A stretch of DNA of 64,000 nucleotides. It comes from Stereocaulon alpinum. Its lineage: Eukaryota; Ascomycota; Lecanoromycetes; Lecanorales; Stereocaulaceae. Position numbers and translations under genes: made by a program. Under the pieces are notes generated by a model. The model ran no database searches, had not been told where the DNA came from, and saw only the letters and a program-made list of their open reading frames with translations. Position 1 is the first letter of the stretch. Each line of letters opens with the position of its first letter. This document shows, piece after piece, positions 45,058-56,292 of this stretch. The DNA lies in assembly GCA_018257865.1 (NCBI GenBank), contig JAEUBA010000030.1:62001-126000 (forward strand), in the 5' to 3' direction.

Positions 45058-48000
45058 TCATGCCTTCGTAGCAGGCATCTCGTACCGCCCATCGCCTCCT
45101 TTGGCTCCAACGGTCACCCACACAAGCTTCCCACCTTTTTCCATCATGCCATCCCACCTGACACCTTTCTTACGACCCATACAACCCAGGCCTCCCTCTT
45201 TGGCCCAAATACCAACCACATCCCTGATAAAAGTCATCTTAGCATCCAGCTCGTTCTCTTTCATCAGATCTTTGAAGTCGTGTCCTCGATAGACGCCACT
45301 CAGCATGACAGTCGTGGGATAGCAGAGGACACTCCTCTCAGCTAGATCGCCTGGTTCTAGAATGCCACCACTCTTCAATGTTTGTGCAGCGGGAATGGGA
45401 AGATGATAGAAGTCAAGCCAGGAGCCACCCTCGGAGATGACTAGCTTGGTGTGATCCGGGAAGTTGAATTGAAGAGAGCCGTCGCCGTAGCCCCAGATAC
45501 CGACGTTACCGAGGCGTTGATAGAATTTGACAAAGGGACCGGCTACGTTATTGCGTCTCGACTTGCTGCTATTGGACTCCTCAAGCGCCGGCAAGTCTCC
45601 TTGGTCACTCTTCCCAAGGGTTTGGGTCATGTATTTGCCAAACTTATCCCACAAGCAGAGCTTCTTGCGCTTCTCGAAGTCGTAAACGTCTCGACCCGGA
45701 CTCAATCTATCTGCAACACCGTCCGTGACCTTGACCTGGTAAGTAGGGGACTGCACTAGCACTCGCTTGAGCCCGTCTTCGTCACAATTCTCGATGAACT
45801 CGATCGGAGAACCTTTGCTCGGTACCATCTGGTGTCTTTCCGCGTATCCAGCTACCTTGCGCCTCTTCAGATGTGTTTCTGCACCAGCGACAACAACGCA
45901 GGTTGGGAAGCTCGTTTCGTCTCCCTTAAAGACACAACCAACGGTGCCATTAGCGAGAATATAGCCGATGCCAAACTTGTTGGTATAGTCAACCCATTTG
46001 ACGACTACCGGGCGGTGCTTGAAGCTCTTATTCTTGACATCAATAATCTGATCATATGGATGGTCCTTATCTTCGGACAAATCTCTCAAGCATGTTTCGA
46101 GTTCGTTGTGAAGATTTTTTAATTGACGGAGGACATCATCTGGTTTGGTGTTGGGCAGACATTCCGGAACGTCATCAGGGCCAATGAGAGCGTTGCCAGG
46201 TTTCACACTATCCGAAACCTGTCTTCGTCGAGAAGCGAGCTTCCCCGAAGAGGGCTTGTCATCAATCTGCTCAGGAGCCGCCATTTCCTTCTGCACGTTC
46301 GAAGCGATCCTTGCTCTCGTGCGAGCAGACATGTCTCGTCTTTTTGCATCTGGATTTGCATACGCTTCGTCTATCAGTTGATCCTTGCTGAACGGCTTAT
46401 GGATCTCGATTGCGTCCGTCGAGCTTGGCGCTTGCTCGTCATCCAGTACATGGACCTTTTTCGCTCGAGTAGCTCGAGGGTTACGTGCGAGGGTTTTCGC
46501 TTCTAGGCCACCTGGATTGGATGCGTTGATTGTAGGTCGGACAGGAAGCTCGTTCAATAGGCCACGACGTCCACGCAGGCTAGCAGTGGCAGCTTCCCTA
46601 GAACGTATAGTTCCGCTACTAGGGTTAGCACGCTCTAACGTTGGCCGAGGTTGCGAAGCTATTGAGCTACCATGAGAAGCGCGAAGAGTTGCCGCATGAC
46701 TCTGAACGGGTGCCCTTCGTGGACGTTCAGGTACGGGGAATTGGTTGGCACTCTCGCTGGTTGGCCGAGGCTGTAATGTGTCACGCATCACGGTATCTGG
46801 TTCCGTAAAGCTGGAATGGCTGGAATCCTGTGGCCGCGGGCTCACCGTTGCAAAGTTGGAGGTGTAGACCGTGTCATTTGGCATAGGCACGACGGGAGCG
46901 TTCCCAGAAAGCTCCTCTGCCTGGCATTGCCCGAAGAGAGGGATTTCAATATCTCCGCCCACTGCTGCTAGGGGCTCTCGGTCTCCAGCAAAATGTCCTA
47001 CACCACACCGCCTTGCAAGTCTTCTTAGGCTCAAACGCTCAGTGCCTTTGATCATTACATCTCCACGCGGGCGTGTTCTCTGATCGAGAAATTTTGGTAT
47101 CTCACGAGTGAACGACTCTTCCATCACCAACGGCATTGCATCACCACCATGCATGGAGAAGAAAGGGTGACCAACAATTTGATCAGCATCCGGACGTTCC
47201 TCGGCGTCTACCTTTAGAAGCTGAGCGACAAGATCCTTGACCTCATCAGGTATGTCGTTAAAGTGTTTGTCTTTTTGTGGCCAATCGTACTCCAAACTCC
47301 TTGCTCTACGGTAGATCTCGTTCTGGGATGCAGATTGGAAAGGCGGCTGGCCAGATATCATGGCAAATCTGGCATACGTTAGTATTTCCTACAACGTCAC
47401 AAGGGAACACAACGTACACAATGACTCCAATCGCCCATATGTCGACCTTGTAATCGTGTCCGCCCTTGCCTTTCTCCAGTATTTCAGGCGCGATGTAGTT
47501 GGGAGTTCCACACAGGGTAGTCCTCCGCTTTTTGGCGTTCTCGTATAGCCCCAGCTGATACTCTTCCTTGCTCACTAGTACCGCCGCCAAACCAAAGTCA
47601 CCTATCTTGAGATTCATCTCCTGGTCGAGGAAGAGGTTGCCCATCTTGAGATCACGATGTATAACATTCCTAGCGTGCATGTACTTAATTGCTCCACAGA
47701 GCTGCACGGTATATCTCCTTACTTCTGGAAGGGATAGACATCTCCGCTTCTTTACCATATCCATGACCGACCCGTTCGAGCACAGCTCCAGAACCACATA
47801 GGTGCTTTCCCTATAGGTGAATGCACGATGGAATTCGACAATGTTGGGATGCTGCATTTTTGCGTGGATTTGGAGCTCCGTACGAAACTTTGAGAGCATC
47901 AGCCTCACAATCAATCGAGCGAGCGTGACCTGACTTACTTTCTCCTCCATCTTCTTCTGACTCATTTTGGCCTTGACAACCTTGAGGGCGAATATGGTCT

Positions 48001-48277
48001 TGTTCATTCCCTGCTGCTTGCTCCGCAGCTCTCCTTCATAGCACATTGCGAAGCCTCCTTTCCCAATACATCTACCGGTTCGGAACTTCTCTGCGAGTCC
48101 GCCCTTTGCTATGGGAGGTTGTAGCACCCATTCTGGAGGTACAGGCGCATATTCCTTTTCCTTCAGCGCTTTCTTCGCCGCGTCGGCCTTCTTGTCTTCT
48201 TCCTCTGCCAGCTCTTTTTGCTTCATCAACCTAGGCTTCACCTGTACATTTGCCGATCGGGGCGACAACGCTTCCAT
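45058..48277 (-). CDS. Polo-like kinase
   Basis: Mitotic Ser/Thr kinase (Cdc5/PlkA type). Exons 48277-47939, 47887-47418 and 47368-45058 give 1039 residues. The second intron has a perfect TACTAAC branch site. Start at MEALSPRSAN was preferred over an upstream in-frame ATG at 48319. The kinase domain has CIGKGGFAMCYEGEL, the catalytic loop VIHRDLKMGNLFLD, DFGLAAVLVSKEEYQLG, RRTTLCGTPNYIAPEIL, then SGQPPFQSASQNEIYRRARS. A disordered Arg/Pro/Ser region of about 350 residues follows. The two polo boxes begin at VVVKWVDYTNKFGIGYILAN and FVKFYQRLGNVGIWGYGDGS, with HTKLVISEGGSWLDFYHLP. Polo boxes bind phospho-priming sites at spindle poles, kinetochores and septum. The linker between the kinase and polo boxes is longer than in yeast Cdc5 (705 residues). 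Confidence 0.94.
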
Positions 48278-49014
48278 GGTGCAGATTCGGTTCGATTGAG
48301 GAGCACAAATATTGAACAATCAAGGCTTCACTCCTCTCATAGTTGTCCGAACTTGAATTGTTCGTAAAGGGCGCGGTAAGAAGGATGTTGGATTGATAAA
48401 CCGGCTGAGTTGTGGCTCAGGAACGTCAACGCGGTAGCTGATCGTGGAGCTTTGTCGTATACAGCGGAACAACAAATGGACGTCGAAGCTATTCTTTGCT
48501 AGGGCAAGAGACAGTCAATATAGATGAAGGCGTGTTAGCTACTATGCAGAGGTTAACCAAGAAACACAAAACTCCTACGGCTAAGTGACTGCCCGGACTC
48601 TTGTCGAACTCGTGGACCTTCGCAATGGTCTTTACTAGTGATGATGGTTCGCTCCGAGAATCAATGTTTACTTTCCCAGATGACCGCATAACAACAGCCG
48701 ATGAATAGCCGAATCGGCTAAATCTACTCAATAGGGTAATCTACAGTGACTCAAATTCGCTTTCCCATCTTGTATGGGGCAACGACATAGCATTGAGGCT
48801 TGCAATTCGAGGGCAGTATGCCCCCTCAATGTCTTGACCCTGTCGCCGAGATTCTTCGACTACCGCATAGCTAGATGTTTGTTTGCCGCTCTAGAAGCCC
48901 CACCTCAAGCAGCCTTTCCATGGCATCGCTCCACTACTAGGCCTACGAAGAGGCTTACGCGCACCGCTTACCGCTCATACCTAACTGGTCTCTCTTTACA
49001 GTCGTGTCATTAAA
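48278..49014. promoter_or_regulatory. Divergent promoter region, Polo kinase and OPA3-like gene
   Basis: 737 bp between divergent starts. No supported ORF; the regulatory role is inferred from position. Confidence 0.45.
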
Positions 49015-50089
49015 ATGTCCAGTCTGGTGATCAAAGTAGGATCGCTGCTAGTGAAGACTCTTTCGAAGCCCATTGCCGTTCGTATCCCGCTCAATTCCGG
49101 TAGTAATTACGCTCATCGTAGTCTTAGAACCGAATCAAGGCTCAAGCCCGAGAGCATGAGCGATTCCGCCGAGTCTGTGTCAACGTCGCCCAGGGTATTC
49201 ACCGATGGGATATGCGATTCCGTCTCGGACTGCTTCAAGATACTGCAGCAATTGAAAGACAAATTGCTAAAGATGCTGCGGAGCACAATGCAAAGAAGCA
49301 TAAGCTTGAGATTCCTACGGTGAAGACCGAAGCTCAGATGAAAGCAGATGAGGCTGCAGAGGCCAAAAGGAGGGACGGTGGTGAGAAACCTAAGGAGTCA
49401 AGCAGCTCGAAGAAGCCCAAGATTAGGCCGCTTTCTGAGGCAAAGGCTATTGACTTGGGCGCCAATTTCGTGTCCGAGTCATTCCTGTTTGTGGTAAGGA
49501 ATCAGAAGCTGGAATGCCATGCAATTGAGTAATAATCCAGGAGCTGACTTCTGGGCAGGTTGGTGTTGGTCTGATAGTATTCGAGAACTGGAGGAGAGGC
49601 AGGCAGGAGACATCACGGCGCGAAGACGTCGCTGATCGACTTAGCGAACTTGAGAACAGTGAAGAAAAAGCTAGGAAATATTACGCGGAAGCATTAGTCA
49701 AATTGGAGGACGAGGTTCTTAAGTTGCGGGCGAAGACTGGCATGGCTCCAGGAGACAACCATAGGATCTTGCCAAAGCCCGTATGGGATCTAGCAGATAA
49801 AGATGACACAGAAGATGAGAACAAAGGGCAAGGATGGCTGTCGTGGGTCCCAAGATTGAGGAGGAAAGCTTTGGCAGACGATGAGACCAAGCCTGCTCCA
49901 ACATCGGCTGCGAACTCCGATCCTAGAAGCTCTCAAGATCCTTCCTCACCTCGGAGCAGCTGGAGCAGTGTGATCCAGATACCCAGGAGGCATGCTCGAG
50001 ACGTCTCCCCCAACGCAGCAGAGAGTCCAGCAGAAGTTAGTCCCAACAGCCCCAAGGAGACACCAAATGTTTCAAAGCCCTCAAAATAA
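49015..50089 (+). CDS. OPA3-like protein
   Basis: Exons 49015-49077, 49128-49493 and 49559-50089 give 319 residues. The first exon is only 63 nt and encodes MSSLVIKVGSLLVKTLSKPI. Splicing across a 50-nt intron with GTTCGT donor gives NRIKAQAREHERFRRVCVNV and then AQGIHRWDMRFRLGLLQ, the OPA3 family core. The stretch RPLSEAKAIDLGANFVSESF is followed by the hydrophobic helix LFVVGVGLIVFENW and a coiled-coil (EDVADRLSELENSEEKARKY). Human OPA3 is at the mitochondrial membranes and is mutated in optic atrophy. Fungal members carry a longer C-terminal tail as here, Pro/Ser/Arg-rich and probably disordered. The molecular function is not established. Mitochondrial location is inferred. Confidence 0.88.
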
Positions 50090-50562
50090 TGGTAGGCTCA
50101 GTGTGACATTCGTCAGACGACGATTTTACGAAAGAACGATCACTCGGTGTACATAAAAACCTGGGTTCGGAGAACGCAGCTCTAGCGTGGCGTCGAGGGT
50201 TGTATAAGTACTTCTTTGATTTCTTGACCAGCATTTGCATCAGGCGTTTAGCAGCATACACACAATGTGATACCCAGAGAACGTATCTCTACTCGCTTAG
50301 TCTTAGCAACGCAACACATCCTCTGCCTCCAAGTCTGCTCCAAATCCTCGCGAAATTTGTTAAGCCACGCTCCACCTGCAATTTATCTGTATCAATTGTT
50401 CCGCCCCTCTGCCTTGCAGATTAGTGCAGAAGACGATGAATTAATTCCCTGGAGCCGCTCAACACAATGAGCCCTCGAAGTACAGTTTGAATCAGCTTCG
50501 AGACATAATTCATTTCCTCCTCGGGACGCATCTCTTCACATCCACCACAAACCACCAACAAA
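50090..50562. other. Intergenic region
   Basis: 473 bp between tandem + strand genes, presumably the OPA3-like 3' UTR and next promoter. No supported ORF. Confidence 0.5.
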
Positions 50563-51392
50563 ATGTTCTGCACAACCCTCCGCCAACGACCCGACCTCGC
50601 ACCCCTAATCCCCTTCCTCACAGCCTCCACAACCCCCAAACTTCGCGGTACCTCTCCCTCACACCCTCACCATCCCACAAACCACTAACCCACCTACCAA
50701 TCCCCAGAAACAACACTGACAACCCACGACCTCGCTCTCCCTCTCCCCCACCACACATCCCAAACCACACCACAAACCACACCACAAACCACACCACAAA
50801 CCCAACACTTCCTCATCCTAACCGCCTCCTCACTCAACAACCCAAATCTCCTAGAGCGCATAACCCGCTTCTCAACACTCGCTTATACGCCTACACCAAC
50901 AATCACTTTCATCCTCAACAACAGCCACGAGAACCATACTTCAGCAGGAAATGGGATGGGGATGCATGCATACATGCAACTGCAGACACTGTACGCCCCC
51001 CTCACACCCAATCCTCATATCATATACTAACAACCACCCCCCACAGTCTCCACACCCTCCCCACTCCCCCACCCCTCCTCCCCATCCCCTCTTCCCCCTC
51101 CCTCCTCCCCCTCCTCAAAACCTACCTGCACCCCCCTGCCCCCCATCCTCCACCAGCACAACCACCCACACAATCCCCCCTCCTCCTCCTCCCGCACACA
51201 ACATCCACGGCCCCAACCCGCCCCCTACCAACGCATGCAACGAATGTGTTGAGTGATCTATGTCATTCGCTCAAGGAGGTGGTGGCGATGACGCAGAGTG
51301 AGAGGGGGAGACGGGAAGTGGAGGAGTGGGTTGGTAGGGGGGAGGGGGCGGGGTTGGTGGAGTTTTGGGAGGGGGAGTGGATTTGTGAGTGA
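50563..51392 (+). CDS. Pro/Thr/Leu-rich protein, family not recognised
   Basis: Three exons (50563-50647, 50708-50990, 51047-51392) give 237 residues. The second intron carries a TACTAAC branch site. The start MFCTTLRQRPDLAPLIPFLT follows an A-rich context (CAACAAAATG). Coding content is suggested by a consistent core: HFLILTASSLNNPNLLERIT, ITFILNNSHE, MHAYMQLQTL, LPTPPPLLPIPSSPSLLPLL and LSDLCHSLKEVVAMTQSERG at the end. A 12-nt tandem repeat encodes TPQTTPQTTPQT. The gene is almost G-free on its sense strand until 51230, then G-rich to the stop. A much longer alternative frame starting at 50487 runs through both introns and is rejected. The arrangement (hydrophobic strands, long loop, helix near the C-terminus) hints at a small globular domain. 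Function unknown. Confidence 0.6.
50761..50802. repeat. 12-bp coding tandem repeat
   Basis: CAAACCACACCA is repeated three full times plus a partial copy. It encodes TPQT units in the 50563 gene. Confidence 0.85.
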
Positions 51393-51625
51393 GGTTGGGG
51401 AGGGAGGAGTGGACTGGCAGTCGTGCTTCGCTTGTTGCCTCCGTCACGAAGAGGTGATTCAGCCTCAGGTTAGCTTGCTCAGCTTTTGTAATGTGTTTGA
51501 AGACATTGGCTGGATGCTAGATCATTTCTTCAATCTCTTCTCGCTATCAATACAAAAAGACAAGGTTTCCAACGCCACTAAGCTTACCCGGACCGCCCAC
51601 CCAGAATGCCTCCCTCGCTCGGCAC

Positions 51626-53801
51626 CTATATCTGCAAAGTACATTCTTGATCTTTAACGTGGCCGATGACGATGTTGGCGGCATACTTAGGAATGACCTC
51701 GTCGTCGTGCAGCATCTCAAATTCTAATCCATCACATTAGTACCTTTCATATACTAAGGAGAGGTGGGAGCCAAAACATACCCTCTGACGCATCCTTGCC
51801 CATATGACTGAACAATGCCTGTGGTCCTCCAGGGTGTTCATCAAGCCAGTTGGTCACGTCGAGCACGATACCCTTGACTGCAATCCATAGATCATCTTTC
51901 TTGTTGTGCTTGGCAACCTCCTCCATTGAGAAGTACTTTTCTGGGATCTTAAACTCCACCGGGTCATTTGGCTTCTTGACTTTACCTGGGTCCTGACCAT
52001 CGCTGTTCATAACGGGGCCGGCTGAGCCCTGTGCTTGCTGCTCTTGCTTCTTTCCGCCCGCTGCTGGGTAGGAACTGGAATCCGATGAGGTGCCATCGGC
52101 CCACTCCACAGATATCTTGCCAGGAGTAGAGGGATCGATGTGCAGCGAGATCTGGCCCAAACGTTGTGACGCGGTGGAGATGCCGCCCGTGATCACTTTC
52201 TGGAAAAGGTATTGGCTGGCGCTGCTGCCTGCGACACGGCCGTAGACGACACAGCCAAGGAGAGAAGAACCGCCGAGACGGTTAGCACCGTGAACACCAC
52301 CAGCAAGTTCTCCACAAGCGTAAAGGCTTTCGAATGGCTTGCCTTCAGAGTTGAGGACTTCCGCTTTGTCGTTGATTTCGATACCACCCATTGTAAAATG
52401 CAGGACAGGCTCCATCTCCGCCACATGAAAGGTGTCATTAATGTCGAATGGTAGGTTATGGAAGAATTTCTTGCCAAATGGGTCCTTCTGCTTGCCGTCG
52501 GCAATAGCATTGTAGTTGGTGAAGGTCTTTTGAAGAGTATCCTCGGAGCAGCCAATGGTTTTTGCTAATTCCTTGCCGCTCATTTTCTTCATTAGGCCTC
52601 TGCCAGAGTAATGACGAGTGTGAAAGTCGAGTACGTTTGAGGCTTTCGAGTTGAGTATTAGACGGATGGGCCACTTCTTGGCTTCCTTCTGCTTCCACAT
52701 CTCGCCTGAGACGTAGTCACGGTGACCAAGCTCATCGGCAAATCGTTGGCCTTCGTTGTTAAGTAGTAGACCACCCTCACCGCGTAGAGCTGGATGGTTA
52801 TCAGCGAGAACTCCCACCTTACTAGATGAGCACGATACGTACCTTCGGCAGCCAGGAACTTCCACTTCGAACCTGGGTCCTTCGGATCCACCAAGCCAGT
52901 GGGATGTACTTGGACCTTGTCAAGGTCAATGCCATTGCCGCCAATGGCCATCAACATCTTCAGTCCGTCACCAGTAGCATGTGTACCGTTTGTGCTAGCC
53001 AGGTCGAAGGTGTCAGGCCTGTGCTTCTTCAAGAGAGAGGTGTCACCAAAATCGGCAGCGTAGCCACCAGTGGCCAAGACAACAACGCCGTCTATCGAGC
53101 TCTCTTCACCACCAAACTCGTATGTGACACCAGTAACCTTGTTGCCTTCTTTATTGATCTTGGTGACACGGGCCTTCTTAATGACCTGTACACGCTCCGG
53201 ATCACTCTCCACCAACTCTTCCAAACGCTGCATCAGTGCATATGTGATTGCCATACCAGGGAATTTGGCATCGTGCCCTCGATGAGTTCGGGGTTGAGAA
53301 TGGCCACTGATAGACTTGTAAGCTATGACATCTTGGCGATAATGGAAGTAATGACTTACCCCAACCGCGAGACCAGAGTCAGATCCAGATTGAAGACATC
53401 CTGCAGCCATTCTACGGCTGCGGCGGACTGGTATGTAAGGACTTTGATCAGGTCTGGCCGTGCCTTATCTCTTGCAGACTTGAGTGTGTCATCATAGAAC
53501 TGCTTGACGCTGTCTGCGATCTTCTCATCGACTTGTGTCCTCGTCAAAGCACCGTTGATGCCGGATGTTGCTTTTGTTGAGTTTCCACCGAAGAAGTCTA
53601 TTCAATGCGTTAGTCAATGGCATTTGCACCTGGTCGCTTCAAACGTACTGTTTTTGTCGAGAAGTAAGACGTTGCCGCCAGCAAGGTAGACGGTGTGGGC
53701 AGCGCTCAAACCGGACACTGTGTATCAATCAGACTCGGGGATCCGGAAGGTATAGAGCACTGCTTACAGCCGCCTCCAACGACGATTACTCTTGGCGCCA
53801 T
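51626..53801 (-). CDS. FAD-dependent fumarate reductase fused to cytochrome b5 (Osm1-like)
   Basis: Reduces fumarate to succinate with a flavin; yeast Osm1 reoxidises FADH2 in the ER and mitochondria. Start at 53801: MAPRVIVVGGG, an intron, then LSGLSAAHTVYLAGGNVLLL forms the FAD-binding fold. Further motifs are FFGGNSTKATSGINGA, GGHSQPRTHRGHDAKFPG, VLATGGYAADF, LALRGEGGLLLNN-type substrate loop, RDYVSGEMW, FTMGGIEINDKAEVLNSEGK and CGELAGGVHGANRLGGSSLL. After a linker of about 90 residues (Gln/Ser-rich) comes a cytochrome b5 domain: FSMEEVAKHNKKDDLWIAVK, LDEHPGGPQAL (first haem His), then a final intron that joins DASE to EFEMLHDDEVIPKYAANIVI ending in GHVKD. That last exon moves the stop from 51747 to 51626. 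Roughly 630 residues. The fusion is seen in other filamentous fungi. Confidence 0.92.
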
Positions 53802-54802
53802 GTTGTAGGATGCGTGGAAATCAAACAAATGTATGGAAGAAGAAAGAGGAGGCTATATGTGTGAAAGGAGGAGGCATGCGAGACTCTTTGTGGGGATGTT
53901 TATGGTCCACTTCAGTAGTGGCGGGTCTCAAAGCCGAGGCCCGGCAATACCTCGGAAGACGGAACAGGCCATGGGTCTTGGCTTAGTCAGATGACCTATG
54001 ATACATTCGATTGGATAGCCAAAGTACGTGGCATTGGCAACTGTTGGTGCATTTCAGCACCTGATCTGGTCGCGGGTCTATGGTGCTGATGATTAATTTT
54101 GGCCGTTCGATCATGTTATCTATATTCTAGTTCTAAGCATCGTCAGGAAGGAAACGGAACACTTTGACTCTGAAATTGGCACAGATCATCTTGTCATTGA
54201 AGCTAAAACATTCTCGACTCAACCCTAGAGCGATACACTACGTATATGCCACTACCTACCTCCAGCTAAATCGTCTTGACGAGTCTGGATTCTAGGCTCC
54301 ACATACCCGACAAGCTGTACGATCATGGCCCTGTATGTTTACAATCACCTGTTCGAGTTCTCGAAATCTTGTAATACCACGCTTCATCTCCTTCTTATCC
54401 TCCACCATAGCGAATCCGACCTGAAACATTCTCTTCTCTCTCACCAATCTGCATCTTTGTACTTCTGTAATCTTATAATTTTGAACTACAAGAATTCCAA
54501 AGCTCTACATGCCGCACAATCGCGATCAAAGCAGGAATGGCCTACTTCTCATGCAAAATACTGGCTGTTCAGCAAGCTTGACTGGTCTTCCAAAGGCTTT
54601 AGCCCTTTATTCTACATTCAGAACCTTTATGCATTCATGTCATTTTCAGCCTCGGGTAAACTGTAGAGTCCTTCTAGAATCGGGTCGGTCAAGGCTTTGC
54701 TACTGGGATTGTTCAATTACGGACATATTCCAGGTTTTGCGACGATTTTATTCTTGCAGTTCCTTCAACACGAGTACATCACAGAGCCACCACCGCTTTC
54801 CT
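53802..54802. other. 1 kb intergenic region
   Basis: Overlapping motif-free ORFs of up to 118 codons on the + strand. No splice-supported gene. It should contain the fumarate reductase promoter at its left. Confidence 0.45.
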
Positions 54803-55525
54803 TCAGTCATCCTCAGCTGGCTGCACTCTCACGCAACACTCATTTTCAGGCTCATGAATATCTGAGCACAGGATACCGCAAACTATTACTGCGGCAACGC
54901 CTTGAGGATTCGTCTTTAGATCGCCTTCAATATAGAAATTGACGTGCACACCCTTCCTGACATACCAGGACTCAGTAAGATTCGAAGCATCGAATCTTCC
55001 AAGCTCCTTCTCCGATGTGCCTTCCTCGTGGGATTCATTCACAGTTGCACGAACAGATACGCCAAGCGTCCGGTGGGCTGGTATCAGCAGCACATTGGTC
55101 TTCCACCCTTTCTTTCCTACGGCAACATTCTCGTCTTCGGAGATTGGATAATCTAGAGCAAAGGCATCGTGCGATGGTGGATGGAAATGGCCCACAGAGC
55201 AATTTACTTCTGGGAGAAAGTTCATAACGTCATGGAAGACGTGGTTCCACAAGTGATAGATGCTGTCGCGCCATGGAGTGTGTAGGCTTTCGCGGTCAGG
55301 GTTCTGTGGTACGCGCTCGCGCTCCTCTTCAGACATCTCGTGATTTGCTTTGATGAATTGCCCAATGCCGTCATCACTTGTGTCCTCCCTAGGAAGAGCC
55401 CGCCATGCATATCGGAGATGCGTGCTGACGAGGACTACATGTGGGGCAGAGCCGTAGTGGACTTTGCGAAATTTGGGATCCAACATGTCTTCGACAGAGC
55501 CATTGAGAGTTCGAACGGAAAACAT
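54803..55525 (-). CDS. Hypothetical protein, possibly lineage-specific
   Basis: Uninterrupted 240-codon frame starting MFSVRTLNGSVEDM. Composition is normal for a protein (Trp, His and Cys present, balanced charges). Segments such as HTPWRDSIYHLWNHVFHDVM, FHPPSHDAFALDYP, TNVLLIPAHRTLGVSVRATV, GVHVNFYIEGDLK and AAVIVCGILCSDIHEPENEC look like a folded alpha/beta domain. No signal peptide or TM. I recognise no family. A further upstream exon in the minus frame around 55526-55664 is possible. The alternative is a chance ORF; length and composition favour a real, perhaps orphan, gene. Confidence 0.45.
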   Translation of the reverse strand: MFSVRTLNGSVEDMLDPKFRKVHYGSAPHVVLVSTHLRYAWRALPREDTSDDGIGQFIKANHEMSEEERERVPQNPDRESLHTPWRDSIYHLWNHVFHDVMNFLPEVNCSVGHFHPPSHDAFALDYPISEDENVAVGKKGWKTNVLLIPAHRTLGVSVRATVNESHEEGTSEKELGRFDASNLTESWYVRKGVHVNFYIEGDLKTNPQGVAAVIVCGILCSDIHEPENECCVRVQPAEDD

Positions 55526-56238
55526 ACCAAATGTTTGGTGTTTCAGTCGACTTTCGTTTCAGTGTCCGAGACATCAATTCTAAGTTCTTGATGTACATAG
55601 ATTCTCGAAAAATTCGCCAGGCAGCAACTGAGGCTATGCCGTGCACATGGAAACAGTGACTCATCCTTAGGCCTCTAATCCTAACAATACCATTGCCAAC
55701 AACGCAAGTCAGTATAGAACTGCTGCATCAGGGCGGCGATCAGCCATTGGCAAGTATTTAGCGTCATGAACTCTACGGCGCGTTCTACTAACGAGAATTC
55801 GACGTCTAGGTAAGTATGTTAGAAGGAAATCAGTACAGTCAATAACCAGAACATCTCTCGTTTCTAGATCAAACGTGCGCTTCAACATCTCGCCGCGACG
55901 TCAGCTCTAAGCAGTGGTCATGTCGCGCGTGATGTTAGGCACCCGTGGTGGTTTAGCTGCAGTCAAACCCTACGGAGCCCAGCTAAACATTCTTACGTGA
56001 TATCCAATATTAAGGAAAGCCTCAGAGTGCGAAGTACGCTGTTGGACTGTCATGTTCGTCATTGATCTAGTAGGAGTGAGGGTGAATGCCCCAGCCCGCA
56101 CTGCATAGTTTTTCTGTTGAACGCAGAGAAAGTGTAGCTCGAGTTGCTTCTCGAAAATTGCTGAAAGAAGTGACCAGCATGAGCGAGATTGATTGTTCCG
56201 TTCCGATTGAAATTCATAAGCCGCTGAGGGATTTTGGT

Positions 56239-56292
56239 GCGGTCTAAGGTAGGGCTCGGAGCGGTTTAAGGTAGCGGAGCGGTCTAAGGTAG
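56239..56292. repeat. Three copies of GCGGTYTAAGGTAG
   Basis: Copies at 56239-56252, 56261-56274 and 56279-56292 (the middle has T for C at the fifth variable base). Spacing is 22 and 18 nt. They lie about 565-620 bp upstream of the MFS start codon. Confidence 0.8.

Noticed and set aside
50487..51392. 301-codon frame starting MNQLRDII
   Set aside because: It runs through both probable introns and has very biased Pro/His/Thr composition; the three-exon model from 50563 has proper splice and branch sites and shares only the last exon frame.
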